Source: Scheffersomyces stipitis CBS 6054 (Eukaryota; Ascomycota; Pichiomycetes; Serinales; Debaryomycetaceae). Taken from it: a stretch of 64,000 nt of DNA. Numbering within the stretch: position 1 is the first letter of the stretch; the number at the start of each line of letters is the position of its first letter. Positions 34,089-44,341 of the stretch are shown one piece after another. The notes below the pieces were generated by a model. That model was not told the origin of the DNA. It did no database searches and was given only the letters and a program-made list of their open reading frames with translations. Location of the stretch: the NCBI RefSeq assembly GCF_000209165.1, contig NC_009042.1:2480001-2544000 (forward strand), given 5' to 3'. The translations under genes were made by a program, and so were the position numbers.

Positions 34089-35696
34089 CTAAGTGGATCT
34101 TGTTCTACCATCTACGAATGGAAGAGATTCAGAGCTGGCGTAGCGATCATCTTGAGTATGCTTGATTTGCTCTTTGTCATTCGATTGCTTCAGTTTACGA
34201 ACAAGAGAAAGATCCATTAACTTTTCTTTCCTTAGGTTCTTGTCAATTACGTAATCTGGTTTCTCGGGACTGTAGTCACAGTCAATGCCAAACTTTGCAC
34301 ATCCAGCACAGATAGGACGGACCTCGTCACATTTCAAATGCTTGATACGACAAATCCAACAACCGTTCTTGGATCTTGGTAACAATCTTCTCCGAGTGTA
34401 TTTCTTGGGTTTTGGTGGAGTACCATAAGTGTCATCAATCAGATCTTTGACTTTCTTTGAGGTCTTCCTAGACTTTTTAACTACCTCTTTTAAGGTTGGG
34501 TATGTCTTCCTTCTCGGTGTTTCAGAAGAGACGTACGAAGAAGCTGAAGAATCTGAATTGTGACGGAATATGTCCATTTGTGGTAAACCTGCACTCGAAA
34601 TAGGTGTAGGTCCCGGGCCCATTGAATACGTAGTAGATCCGTTTGATACTGATCTACTCTTGTTAGGGGTCAGGTGTAGTTCCATCGCCTTATATTTATT
34701 GCACAATGGGGACATTTTTGGGGACAATTCACCTAATGGGGAATTGCTAGCATTAGAGATGTGGGTAGCCAACATCAAGCCTTTTTTGTTGTTGATAGAA
34801 GCTGCAACGTTGTTGTTCAATCTAGTGATGGACAGTTTCTTACTAATCTTATGGTCTAAGGAATGCGAGCTTGTGGAGGATGGCAATGGTTTATACATTA
34901 GAGGAGCTGGACCTCTAACGTTGTATTCTTCATTTGTTGAAGTTGTCGTGTTGTTAACAGACGAATTAGGAGTGAAGCTGGTATCAGACAAGGTTGGTGT
35001 GTAGACATCATTGATAGTTGGCGTATAGGGATACATTCCAAAATCGTTCATTGTCTGGTATGCTGTAGAAAAGCTTCTCAATACAGTTTCCTGGTTTGGT
35101 TGGAAGGTGGTAACGGAGTTGATGGAACTATCTTCAATCTCTCTGCTGTTGTATATCATCGAGTTAGGAATCGAGTCCAATGAGTGGTTCCCCAATTCAA
35201 GGTTGTACATCAAGTCAACTGACTGAGGCCCTGTAATTGAGTTATTGATTAATTCCGGAGTCGAGTCGATGTTCAATTTGTAGAGTGGTTGGTTTCCTTG
35301 CCCTTGGCTACTATTATGCAATGAGTTAGCAGACATGGCAGCCTGAGGGTTTGAAAATATAGAATAGTGTGACAGGCTGTTAAAGAACTCGCCGTTGTTG
35401 TGAGGTGTGCCCGAGCCATAATTCTGGAATTGAGGAGTCGGAGCCAAATTGGAGAGGAATGCAGCATTGGAAGAAATATTGGGTGCTCCGCTGTGTGCTA
35501 TGGCCATTGGAGGCACTGGGATGAAAGGGGCATTACTATCGAATTGATAGAGGTCCTGATCATTAAATCCATAGTTATTTTGGTTGAATCTTATGCCCAT
35601 GGTAGGGGAGCTGGAGGCGATGGATGACTCCAATTTGATGGTATCCTCGTTTTCAAAAGTGGTGTTAGGAGAATTGCCTCCTAGTTGATGTTCCAT
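34089..35696 (-). CDS. UME6-like Zn2Cys6 transcription factor with C-terminal zinc cluster
   Basis: A 535-residue factor. The first 400 residues are Ser/Asn/Thr-rich. A basic block ([25 protein letters not shown]) precedes the zinc cluster at about 440-468: [11 protein letters not shown] then [11 protein letters not shown], six cysteines with the standard spacing. Immediately after comes [20 protein letters not shown]. The C-terminal position of the cluster, the GCWIC opening and the following KPDxVxD...K block are the arrangement I recall for Ume6. Ume6 represses meiotic genes in S. cerevisiae and drives filamentation in Candida. Most fungal zinc-cluster factors carry it N-terminally. It is much shorter than typical Ume6, so it may be a paralogue. 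It shares a 4.3 kb intergenic region with the first BEM1-like gene. Confidence 0.6.
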   Translation of the reverse strand: MEHQLGGNSPNTTFENEDTIKLESSIASSSPTMGIRFNQNNYGFNDQDLYQFDSNAPFIPVPPMAIAHSGAPNISSNAAFLSNLAPTPQFQNYGSGTPHNNGEFFNSLSHYSIFSNPQAAMSANSLHNSSQGQGNQPLYKLNIDSTPELINNSITGPQSVDLMYNLELGNHSLDSIPNSMIYNSREIEDSSINSVTTFQPNQETVLRSFSTAYQTMNDFGMYPYTPTINDVYTPTLSDTSFTPNSSVNNTTTSTNEEYNVRGPAPLMYKPLPSSTSSHSLDHKISKKLSITRLNNNVAASINNKKGLMLATHISNASNSPLGELSPKMSPLCNKYKAMELHLTPNKSRSVSNGSTTYSMGPGPTPISSAGLPQMDIFRHNSDSSASSYVSSETPRRKTYPTLKEVVKKSRKTSKKVKDLIDDTYGTPPKPKKYTRRRLLPRSKNGCWICRIKHLKCDEVRPICAGCAKFGIDCDYSPEKPDYVIDKNLRKEKLMDLSLVRKLKQSNDKEQIKHTQDDRYASSESLPFVDGRTRST

Positions 35697-37801
35697 GAGA
35701 ATTTCGTCGAAGTTGGGGACTGTGTGGGTAGCAGTAGTTGGTTTAGGAAAGGAAAGACCGTTGGGTGCAAAAATGAGTGAATACCACGAACTTCTTGTTT
35801 AAAGACGAATAATGATGAAGGAAACTGGAAACATATAAACAGTGTGACAGGTTACACTATTTGGAGAAGGTATTTATACCAATTTATATAATAGTACCCT
35901 CTTGTGTGAACTGTCTGAGAATATTAGGGTAGACTTTTGGTAGGAATTCTCAAACTTTTTGGTTAGAAGAGTATGCAGACTATATGTAGTTGATGGGGTA
36001 TTTTTTAGTTCTGAAACACCAACAAGAACAACAAGTCAGTAGTCAAAAGGTGATGATTATGGAGTGTAAAGGGGGGATGGGGTTGTCAACTACGATAGTG
36101 GCCAATCAAGGTGACACTGACCAAATATATAATATTTGAAACTTTATTGGATATGTTGTCAGAAGTTAGCTAATGTAACCCGGCCAAGTTGCGCACTATC
36201 CAAGCCTCTCAGGAAATTAGCTCCAAGTACAGCGTTATATCGGCCAAGAATAACAGTCTTATTACTCTGGGAAGAATGATCAGAACAGCTTCAAAAGATA
36301 TTGGTCTCTGTTTGAATTGCTTTTGCGGTCGGAGGGTCCTCTAGGGCAACCGTTTGTGTGAGTATATATTATTATTGCCAAGCTCTAGATACCTCAAGGG
36401 TAAATTGGAACCAATTTTCTATTCTTGGTTACAGCTCTGGAAACTGACGATTCTCTTGAGGTATTGGAATAGATCGGGTAATGATGATGGTATATGTCTT
36501 GGAGGGTGGTTCTGTCAATTAAAAAAATTAAGTCGTTATCCGAAGGTTAAACCTCACCTTGTCAAACCCTGTCTAAGCACTTCCCAGGTTCTGGCGAAGC
36601 TGTCTTACTACCAATTGCAAGAAACAGGTGCTTATTCCTGACTTGATAAAAAATAGAGGAGAAAGAAAGAAACCTAGTCAGAAAGAAAAGTCAGGTTAAT
36701 ACAAAAAAAAATGAAGATACGAACATCCCCTAAGATTATTGAAAAGTGAAAATCTGGCCGAGCTAGATTTGGTATAGTGAATAAAAAAAATTATTGCGAA
36801 GATAAAGAGTGGAGACAATACAATACCAGTACTTTTCTACCAAATTACGTAAACAAGAAAAGTTAGGCATGTACGGTATTGAAATCCTATGTAAATCAAG
36901 AGACTACACCCCAATTAGCTCATTTCCAGGAGATGGAAACAATGTAAGTTACAAAAATTAGACTTCAATAATATTTCGATTCACCGACAGTTGCCTTGAA
37001 TGGAGCGATGGAGTGCTCGAGATTAGCACCCTACTAATGGTGCTAAATCGGTGCTACATGACAAAATATTACTAATAATATTGAGAGTACTTCTATCATC
37101 AGACAACCGCTGGTTGGATGCTCCTTGAATCATTGGAATGTAGAATTGTATGAGAAGACTTTTTACGAAAGATGCGGTGGATTTTGGTGTCTTTCCGCAG
37201 CATAGCCATATGGACGTCTACTAGAATGCGCCATGGGAGGTTATGTTATTGAAAAACAACGTGAATGGACAACAGATCCCTTTGCAGAACGCATGAGACA
37301 ATGGACATCACATACCTAACCTTTATCAATACAGGAATTCTTGTATCTTGGGTGGAACATTTGCAAAATGGTTTTATTAAATAGTATGTACCTTAAAGCA
37401 TCCGCATGAAAAAAAAGATTAATATAATGCATACCTAAAAAATACAGTTTCCACTGGTAATGAAGATTAGATGAGAAAAATTATGTATACATGACGCCTA
37501 ACGCGCGCTCGTGAAAAAAATTGCGGTAATGAGGTGTGGAGGTAAGAGCATTTTAGGAATATGAGCTTTTTAACCTTATGGCCACGAATCCCACGTTAGA
37601 GGCGAGTATGCAATCCAAAAAGTGCATTGAGCTAGACCTTTTGAAACCTCTGTTGCGCTGATGATTGGAATCTGTGATAATTTCTCCAACTTCACGAAGA
37701 TTCTCTCCCACAATTGCAAATGGCAATTGTACCCGCATGATGCAGTAACTTATTTTTCAACTGTGTTTGTACATGTTTTGACATTAGCCTAGCCATCTTT
37801 A

Positions 37802-37818
37802 CCCAGCCCTCGGCTGGG
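37802..37818. repeat. Perfect hairpin CCCAGCC-CTC-GGCTGGG
   Basis: A 7-bp GC-rich stem with a 3-base loop in an otherwise AT-rich gene-free region. The flanking bases do not extend the stem. It could be a structured part of a long leader or non-coding transcript, or chance. Confidence 0.5.
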
Positions 37819-38671
37819 AAATTAAATCATACCTCGTCCTGCTTCCATATCCGCCGAGAAAATCCTCAACCAATAGCTATTAGCTGGCAATTCAAGTATC
37901 CACCTCTGTTCCTCAGAAGAAAAGGAAACACTAGATACAATTATACCCTATTCAGAGTCCGTTAGCACTAACCATTTCAAGAAGCTGGTGGTGCCATCCT
38001 TTTGTCCACAGAATTACACCCACTCCTATTATTGGTCCTCGTCAGAACTTGTAAATACAGTACTCCAATTTTTACTAAAGCAGAAAATCATTTTAAACCC
38101 AAACCGTTAGCTTGCATATATTGTCTACACGAAGAAAGGAGTGCATTGTTTTTTTTCCGACCTGCCAAAACTTCATATTACTTTGCTCCTGAACAAAAAG
38201 AAGACAACGACCCCTCAGATGCCACGGACAAATACAACAATAGCCAGATTTGTTTATTCGGTGTGATCACAGAGCAGTACGCTATACAATTCTATTGTTC
38301 AGCTCAAGCTTTGCCACCAGTTTTTCGGAAATTAACATGCCATCTTGTCCAATGGATATTCTTGTAGCCATGACCCTATAAAAGTTGTCCAAAATAAATT
38401 CGAGACACTACGAGCACTTTTTACGTCTTATCTCCTATGCATTGGCATATTTCTTTTTAACAATATAATATTTTATCGGCAAATATCGTACAATCGACCC
38501 AATTGCCAATTACAACTGGGGAGAGATAGTCTTCCAATCGGTTTTATCGCTGCTGTTGTCAGGCTTTAGTGGTTATCAAAAACGTCTTTATAGAGCGACG
38601 ATAGGTTTAAAAAGCTTGAGGCGTGGAGAAAAAATAATGGCAGTTGATGCTAGCCGATGTGAGAATGTGCA

Positions 38672-38679
38672 TCACGTGA
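38672..38679. promoter_or_regulatory. E-box octamer TCACGTGA
   Basis: Perfect palindromic octamer 1.36 kb upstream of the first BEM1-like gene. A bHLH factor site is plausible; occupancy is unknown. Confidence 0.3.
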
Positions 38680-40041
38680 CATAGTGAAAATTTTTTGACG
38701 GGCACTTGGGCATGCGAGTAAAGAAATCAAAAATCTTACCATCTCTCTTCTTGTTTCTTTCTGTTTTCCTCATTACATATATCTCACTTCCGGATTACCA
38801 GCGACACTGATAACTCCTCCGTTTAGTTAAGCAAAAATGGCTGGAAGGAGAACAAATGTCACCATCATTTATATAATCCAGATTTAATGTGAATTTTCTA
38901 ATTCATACCCTGTTAATATTTGGTTCGCGTGATGGGTACATCGTAATCTAGTCCGTATTGTTGTGGAACAAGCTTTTGTTCCCCTGTAGAACGTAGTGGC
39001 GCTACCTAATGGAATTGCCGAAGCTTGTAGAATGTCAAACGTAGCTTGCATTCTGAAATGCATATTAGAGTTTGCCCATGAATGTAATTTAATGTTCTCG
39101 TAGTTTTATGAATGAAGTTTTAGCTAAAGGGTTTACAGGATCTGAAATGCATACTCTGTCTCAGGTCCGAAACGATCTGCGGCTGGGATTTCATTGAATT
39201 TGATAAAAGGGAAGTAGAGGCGGATCCCAGCTTACTGCTGAGGCAGGATTTCAGACGTACTATTAGTTGAGGAAGCGACCTGCTTTCTTTTAGCAAAATG
39301 GATGGGTTCTGAAGGCACTGATGCTTCAAATTGCAGGGGCTATCTGTCATGGCGGTTAATAGTAACAGTACGGGTAGTGCTTGGTGACTTTTCGTAAAGT
39401 GGAAGGCACAGAACGAAAAGAATATTCTCTTTCAAGGTGAAACAGTACATGCGAAAAACTGGTTGCCCAAAAATGTATTACAGTGGAATGTACCATTCCA
39501 CCAGCTAATACTCACCTCACCTGGAGATAGAATCAGGGAGGTCTTACAACAGCTAACATGACACGAACCAACAATGGGGTCGACACCCCTTCCTCTATCC
39601 CTTTCGTATAGCACCCTTACCCAGTTGCGCTGCCGTTCCTTCTGTAATTCCAGGAACACCACTTTGGACAACAGACAGCCAATCACAACAATTGCTGGTG
39701 TCGCGACAAAATGAAGCTACGCAGAAAATAATTCTAAACAGCCAAAACAAACAATCAATTTTTATCTGGTCCTGTAGCGATAACAAGAAAAGAGAACACC
39801 ACCTGCATAATTATCCTTTACGTGTGGCGGGCCATAGTTAAGCTTGCTAAGTGGAACAGGAACGTAGGGCTGTCCCCAAAAGAGGGTGTATCCAGCCCTG
39901 TGAGGGAAACTTCACGTCGTTTGTATCCAAGATAATAAAAGTTATTTTCTTTATCTTTCTCTTCTTCACAGCTTGTTAACCATTTCTTCAGATTTTGTGC
40001 CCAACAACAATAACAATCCATTCAACTGAACAAGACTCTAC

Positions 40042-41901
40042 ATGGCGAAAACCAAGACTACATATGTATCGACAGTGTCGTCGATACTGGCACCTGTACG
40101 GTCCTTAACCATTTCAAAGCCCAGTCCGAAAGAAAATGTCGAATCGAGTTTGCGAGCCAATATTATTCTCGTGTGCAAGTATGCGTTCAAGGCTGAAAAC
40201 GACAATGAGCTTACAGTGAGCAAGGGCTCCATCCTTAAGCTATTAGATCGTCCGGGGAACGGCTGGCTCTTGGTGAAATTTGTCGATAGACTAGAGGAAC
40301 CGGGCCTTATTCCTGCTCTGTATGTCGATATTGCAGTCAACGACCAGCACAATCCAGTGACGTTAGTTTGGCTTCAAAGCAGTAGCAAACAGTACTCGCA
40401 AAACGACTTCATCGAAGAGCAGAAATACTTGAACATGCAATTTAAATCGGTGTCCTCGCCCTTCTTGACCATTAACAATAGGGCATTTCCCACCTCGGTG
40501 TCTATCTCCAACTTCTTGCTTTCGGAACAGCGATATTGGTACAGAGTGGATGTCGTATATTCAGACCATTCAAAGGCATACCTATGTCGTTACTACCAAG
40601 ACTTTTACAACTTACATATTAAATTGTTGGGTCTAATGGCTGCCAGTCTGCAAATAGTCAGTGAAGAATTGAAGTTACCCAAATTGCCGGAACCACTCCC
40701 TACCAACCATGACGTGGAAGATTCATCTCAAATCACATCACTCTTGAAGAGGTGCAATGCTTTAAACATTTATGTAAACAAGTTGATCTTGAACAAGTAC
40801 TATCAAACGTCTCAAGTGTTGTTAAATTGGTTGGATTTAAACTACGACGACTTGCCAAGTTTCGCTCTACCAACTGATGCTGAAGTCATGACAAATGATC
40901 AAATCAATGAGAAAATATTGCCAAATTCTATTAACGTTGTGAAGGAATACTACAGGAAAGAAGAGGTTGCTGAATCTCAAGCGAAGTTGCCTCAAAGAAC
41001 GAAATCTAAGAATATCTACAATAACTACCAACAGGCAAGAGTACCACCTTCTTCAGCTACAAGACTGTTGTCGACTAAGTCAGACGGTGCAAAACGTACA
41101 CCCTCTACTTCTAACACGTCCAAAAATAACATCTCGAAGAATAGCATTTCAGCTCCACTAGTGGCCAACCAATCGTACGCTAACGGATCCAATGATAACT
41201 ATTCACATGCCATAACTCCGAACCAGTATTCCCATGGTAGTAATTTTAACACTAGTCAACCAAATGCTAATCAACCAAATGCCAGCAACAATAAAGCTAA
41301 TTCTTATTCAAACGGTAAAAATGGCTCATCTTATGTTAACAGCGCTAACACCAGCGTCCAAGATACAAGCTATGCAAATAATAGTGTGAACACTTCTATG
41401 AATAGTTCATCGAGTACACCTACAAATGTGCAACCACCGCAGATGGCGACCACTCCTCAGTTCAGGAAAACCAATTCACCAGGATACAATTCTCCGTCGT
41501 ACAAGCACAAGATTTCTCCTCCAAAGAATACACATTCTCCGTATGTGTCTAATTCTCCTACATATCCACATATTCCCTTATCAAATAATAGTCCTGAGGT
41601 CAAATACGGTCAAACTTTACCGCCCCTGCCTCAAGAATTGTTATCTCATTCAGTTAGTAGGAACCTGTTTATCAAGTGCAAAATTGTAAACTTCAACAAT
41701 GAAATTGTTGCATTGAAGTTGAACAAGCAGTCAATCAAGTCCATTAATGATTTGAAGGTTTTGATAAAACAGAAGATTTACTTCACCAAGTTGTTCATCA
41801 AGTTGCCTAATTTAAACAATTATGAGAGTATCGACAATGTGAATTTCAATATAAATGAGTTCTTGAGGTTCAACGACAAAGTTATGCTTAAGATCAGTTG
41901 A
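40042..41901 (+). CDS. BEM1-family polarity scaffold A: SH3-PX-PB1
   Basis: A 619-residue adaptor of the Bem1/Scd2 family. One SH3 domain lies at 41-98 (IILVCKYAFKAENDNEL to GLIPALYVDIAV). A PX domain is at about 151-275 with RYWYRVDVVYSDHSKAYLC and RYYQDFYNLH. A Ser/Asn/Pro-rich linker spans about 330-540. A PB1-type end is at about 545-619 (LFIKCKIVNFNNEIVALKL). Canonical Bem1 has two SH3 domains. The lone SH3 here resembles the second one, which binds PAK kinases and Cdc42; the first is missing. The PX basic residue R183 is kept. PB1 of Bem1 binds Cdc24 (family knowledge). It is followed on the same strand by two related genes. A separate canonical BEM1 elsewhere in the genome is likely but unseen here. 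Confidence 0.82.
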   Translation: MAKTKTTYVSTVSSILAPVRSLTISKPSPKENVESSLRANIILVCKYAFKAENDNELTVSKGSILKLLDRPGNGWLLVKFVDRLEEPGLIPALYVDIAVNDQHNPVTLVWLQSSSKQYSQNDFIEEQKYLNMQFKSVSSPFLTINNRAFPTSVSISNFLLSEQRYWYRVDVVYSDHSKAYLCRYYQDFYNLHIKLLGLMAASLQIVSEELKLPKLPEPLPTNHDVEDSSQITSLLKRCNALNIYVNKLILNKYYQTSQVLLNWLDLNYDDLPSFALPTDAEVMTNDQINEKILPNSINVVKEYYRKEEVAESQAKLPQRTKSKNIYNNYQQARVPPSSATRLLSTKSDGAKRTPSTSNTSKNNISKNSISAPLVANQSYANGSNDNYSHAITPNQYSHGSNFNTSQPNANQPNASNNKANSYSNGKNGSSYVNSANTSVQDTSYANNSVNTSMNSSSSTPTNVQPPQMATTPQFRKTNSPGYNSPSYKHKISPPKNTHSPYVSNSPTYPHIPLSNNSPEVKYGQTLPPLPQELLSHSVSRNLFIKCKIVNFNNEIVALKLNKQSIKSINDLKVLIKQKIYFTKLFIKLPNLNNYESIDNVNFNINEFLRFNDKVMLKIS

Positions 41902-44341
41902 GCTGCTCAAGATCTACACTTACTTTTCCATTGACGACTTCACGATTTCAGTTCAATTCTTAACGTTGTTATTATTATTACTCTATTATACTACATGATG
42001 GTCCGTGGTAGTCTGACCATTTTCTATTAATTTAAAGACTGTGTTGGCAAGAAAACCATAAGGATTGCTTTTGCAATTTTCAGTATTGTACAAATATATA
42101 ACTCTAAATACAAATTTAATGTGCTAAGAAATTACAATTGTGCGTAGAGGGGTCAGAGAATCTTCAAAGATAATAGAATACGATATCAATCTGATCAAAT
42201 GTATAGCACAAACGCCAATACACGTACGCGTCATTCGCAAGCAAACATAACACGATAAGAACGATTCTTTGCAACAATAACCCTCGAAAATCTATTGACA
42301 AAAAGACAATGTGTGAGAAAGAAAATTTTCTGTGCTCCTGAAACGAGATCTGGCAATTAGCTGAGAATGGACAAATACGTTTTCTACATACATATTCATG
42401 GTTTTTGCAACAGCACAGCAATGAGAATTTTGCATGTGATGTGAGTGAGGAGATGACCATTTCGAATACATTAATATCACCAGGGACCTTAGCAGAAATG
42501 TCTATAGAGAGAGGTGTATTTTCGGGCGACTCATTATGACTAAAGCCGGCTTAGCGAACGTAGCAAATAGTAAGAAACAGCTATAATCGACAATCAAAGT
42601 TCAATTAGACTATAAGAATTGGAACAATAAAATACAATGCCCTTGTTATGGCATAGATTTCATGTCCATGGGCAAAGTCCGATTAATGCTTGCGATTCAA
42701 GCAAGTAATGTAGTTAAATGACAGCATTTTCCTGTTCTACTGCACTAAATATCAAAACAATGTACGAAGTGAAATGAGCTAAGAAGAGCAATGCAAATTG
42801 CTGTTGTTGTTTCAAGACTAAGGTGCCCTCTCACAGCATTAGCTTGTGGTGGGCCGTAATAAGCACCAACTCCAACAAGGAATACCCGACTTAGGGTCCT
42901 CCCTGCAGGTACTAAAACTAGCTAAGGCAACTCTGTACAGTTAAGATAAGTCGTGCTCCTGCTTAAGGAAGGGCGGAGAGACTAGTTTAAGGTCTAAAGT
43001 TCCCCTTCCAAATTAGACAAAGCACAAATTTCCTCCAAGTAACGCTGTAGACCTTGTTTAGTCCGCCTCCTCTTCCGAATTCCCCTGCCTCTAATTCTCA
43101 CAGTGTCGACTGTAAGACATGTTGGAGAATTTTGCCAAAATTGGTTCAATATTCTTGAAAATACTACGTTGTTCAGAAAGTAACAACATGGATTTCACAA
43201 GTTTTCTAAAAGTCAACATCATTTACTTCAGATTTCGTAATCTTAGTCTGCCGATCTATGTTGTTCTCGATTCGTTAATCAAGTGGACAAAAAGAACCTT
43301 CTTCAAATTGCTTAGTATACAATTATATGAGGGTTCGTTTCATCTTGACATAAAAAATAAGAAGCCTACAGAGCTTAACTAAAAAATCAGGTTTGATGTC
43401 ACCCCAAATGCTAATTCAAGGTTCGAAATTTCTACGTATTCATAACAACACATATAGGTCGGAGTTCAGCTCTTCCAAATTCAAATTTAGGGTCAACTCA
43501 AAACAAAGGTAGTCTTTCTTAGTCGGATGGTCCTTCTTTCGTTTACTTCAACTGCATTCAAAGAATACGTTACCATATCAAAATATGTATATTTTTTTGG
43601 CTAGAGTAGAATAATAATAAAGGCTGTATTGATTCAGGCTTTTCCGCAATTTTGATTTTTTCTGTAAAGTGAGTATCCCTAAGCTCTTGAAGATCCGCCC
43701 AATAATACTTCCTCACTCTCAGTGTATACAATCCTCTATAAGCTAGAATTTTATGAGGCATAACAATTGTTGTCAATTCTATTCAGTTGGCAATTATGCA
43801 CATGACAAGCGCACAGGGGGAGTTGAAGTAATGCTGAAAAACAACAGCCTTTGCTTGCAATCGTCCCCAATACAAAAAGAGGCGGGAGGAATACATAGAG
43901 GCAAGACTCCTTAGCCCAGAAACCTTTTGGATTTGTATGGGATGTAGAAATTGCATGAGGAAAAAATTAAGCTTTAGATGTGCAGTTGGCTGCAGGTGAC
44001 GGCATAATTTTTAATGTTCCCAATGCGTCTTGTTTGTTTTATTTTTGATAACCTCAATTCTTTGACAACATGAAGAACAAAAACCTTTTTATACACGATG
44101 GATGCCTCCGAAACCAATCCCAGATTTTTTTACAAACGTAACCTTCGAATTTGTTTATCTTTGGAGTTATTTGCTATTTACTAATAGCGTTTATTACTAA
44201 ATTCTTCAGAGAGTCTCTCCCTTAGCTCACAGCTGCAACTTAACTTTGATATTTCAGAGTTAAATAATATCGTACAAGAATTATTCTGCGAACAAAGCCT
44301 GAAGTATTATACTCGAGGCTGTAAATAAGCTCTAAATCAAC
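41902..44341. other. 2.4 kb gene-free region between BEM1-like genes A and B
   Basis: No convincing gene. Small ATG-started frames (for example 43119-43382, 87 codons) have no recognisable features. A GC-richer patch near 42840-43090 with repeated TCCGCCTCC/GGGCGGAG-type pieces stands out but is not interpretable. Length suggests a complex promoter for gene B or decayed sequence. Confidence 0.45.

Larger units (their letters stand above)
35697..40041. other. 4.3 kb gene-free region between UME6-like and BEM1-like genes
   Basis: An unusually long gap for this genome. TATA elements for the UME6-like gene are at 35871-35878 and 35881-35890 (minus strand). Other contents: a GTAAGT-bordered exon-like frame at 36869-36943, a 7-bp hairpin at 37802-37818, a perfect TTTGCCACC at 38310-38318 (inverse of GGTGGCAAA) and an E-box octamer at 38672-38679. 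Longer open frames, such as that around 38002-38367, lack an ATG at the start and are not called. No tRNA or known RNA was recognised. Confidence 0.5.

Noticed and set aside
36481..36640. ATGATGA ... CTGA resembling C/D snoRNA boxes
   Set aside because: No terminal stem joins the boxes and spacing is too long; a similar pair at 61125-61246 fails likewise.
38310..38318. Perfect inverse PACE element TTTGCCACC
   Set aside because: 1.7 kb from any gene start and not near a proteasome-type gene; likely chance.
38002..38367. 121-codon open frame in the 4.3 kb gap
   Set aside because: It begins with TTG, has no early ATG, and shows no domain or sensible composition.
43119..43382. 87-codon ATG frame in the Bem1-like cluster gap
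   Set aside because: No motif, no signal, and isolated; codon use is not distinctive.
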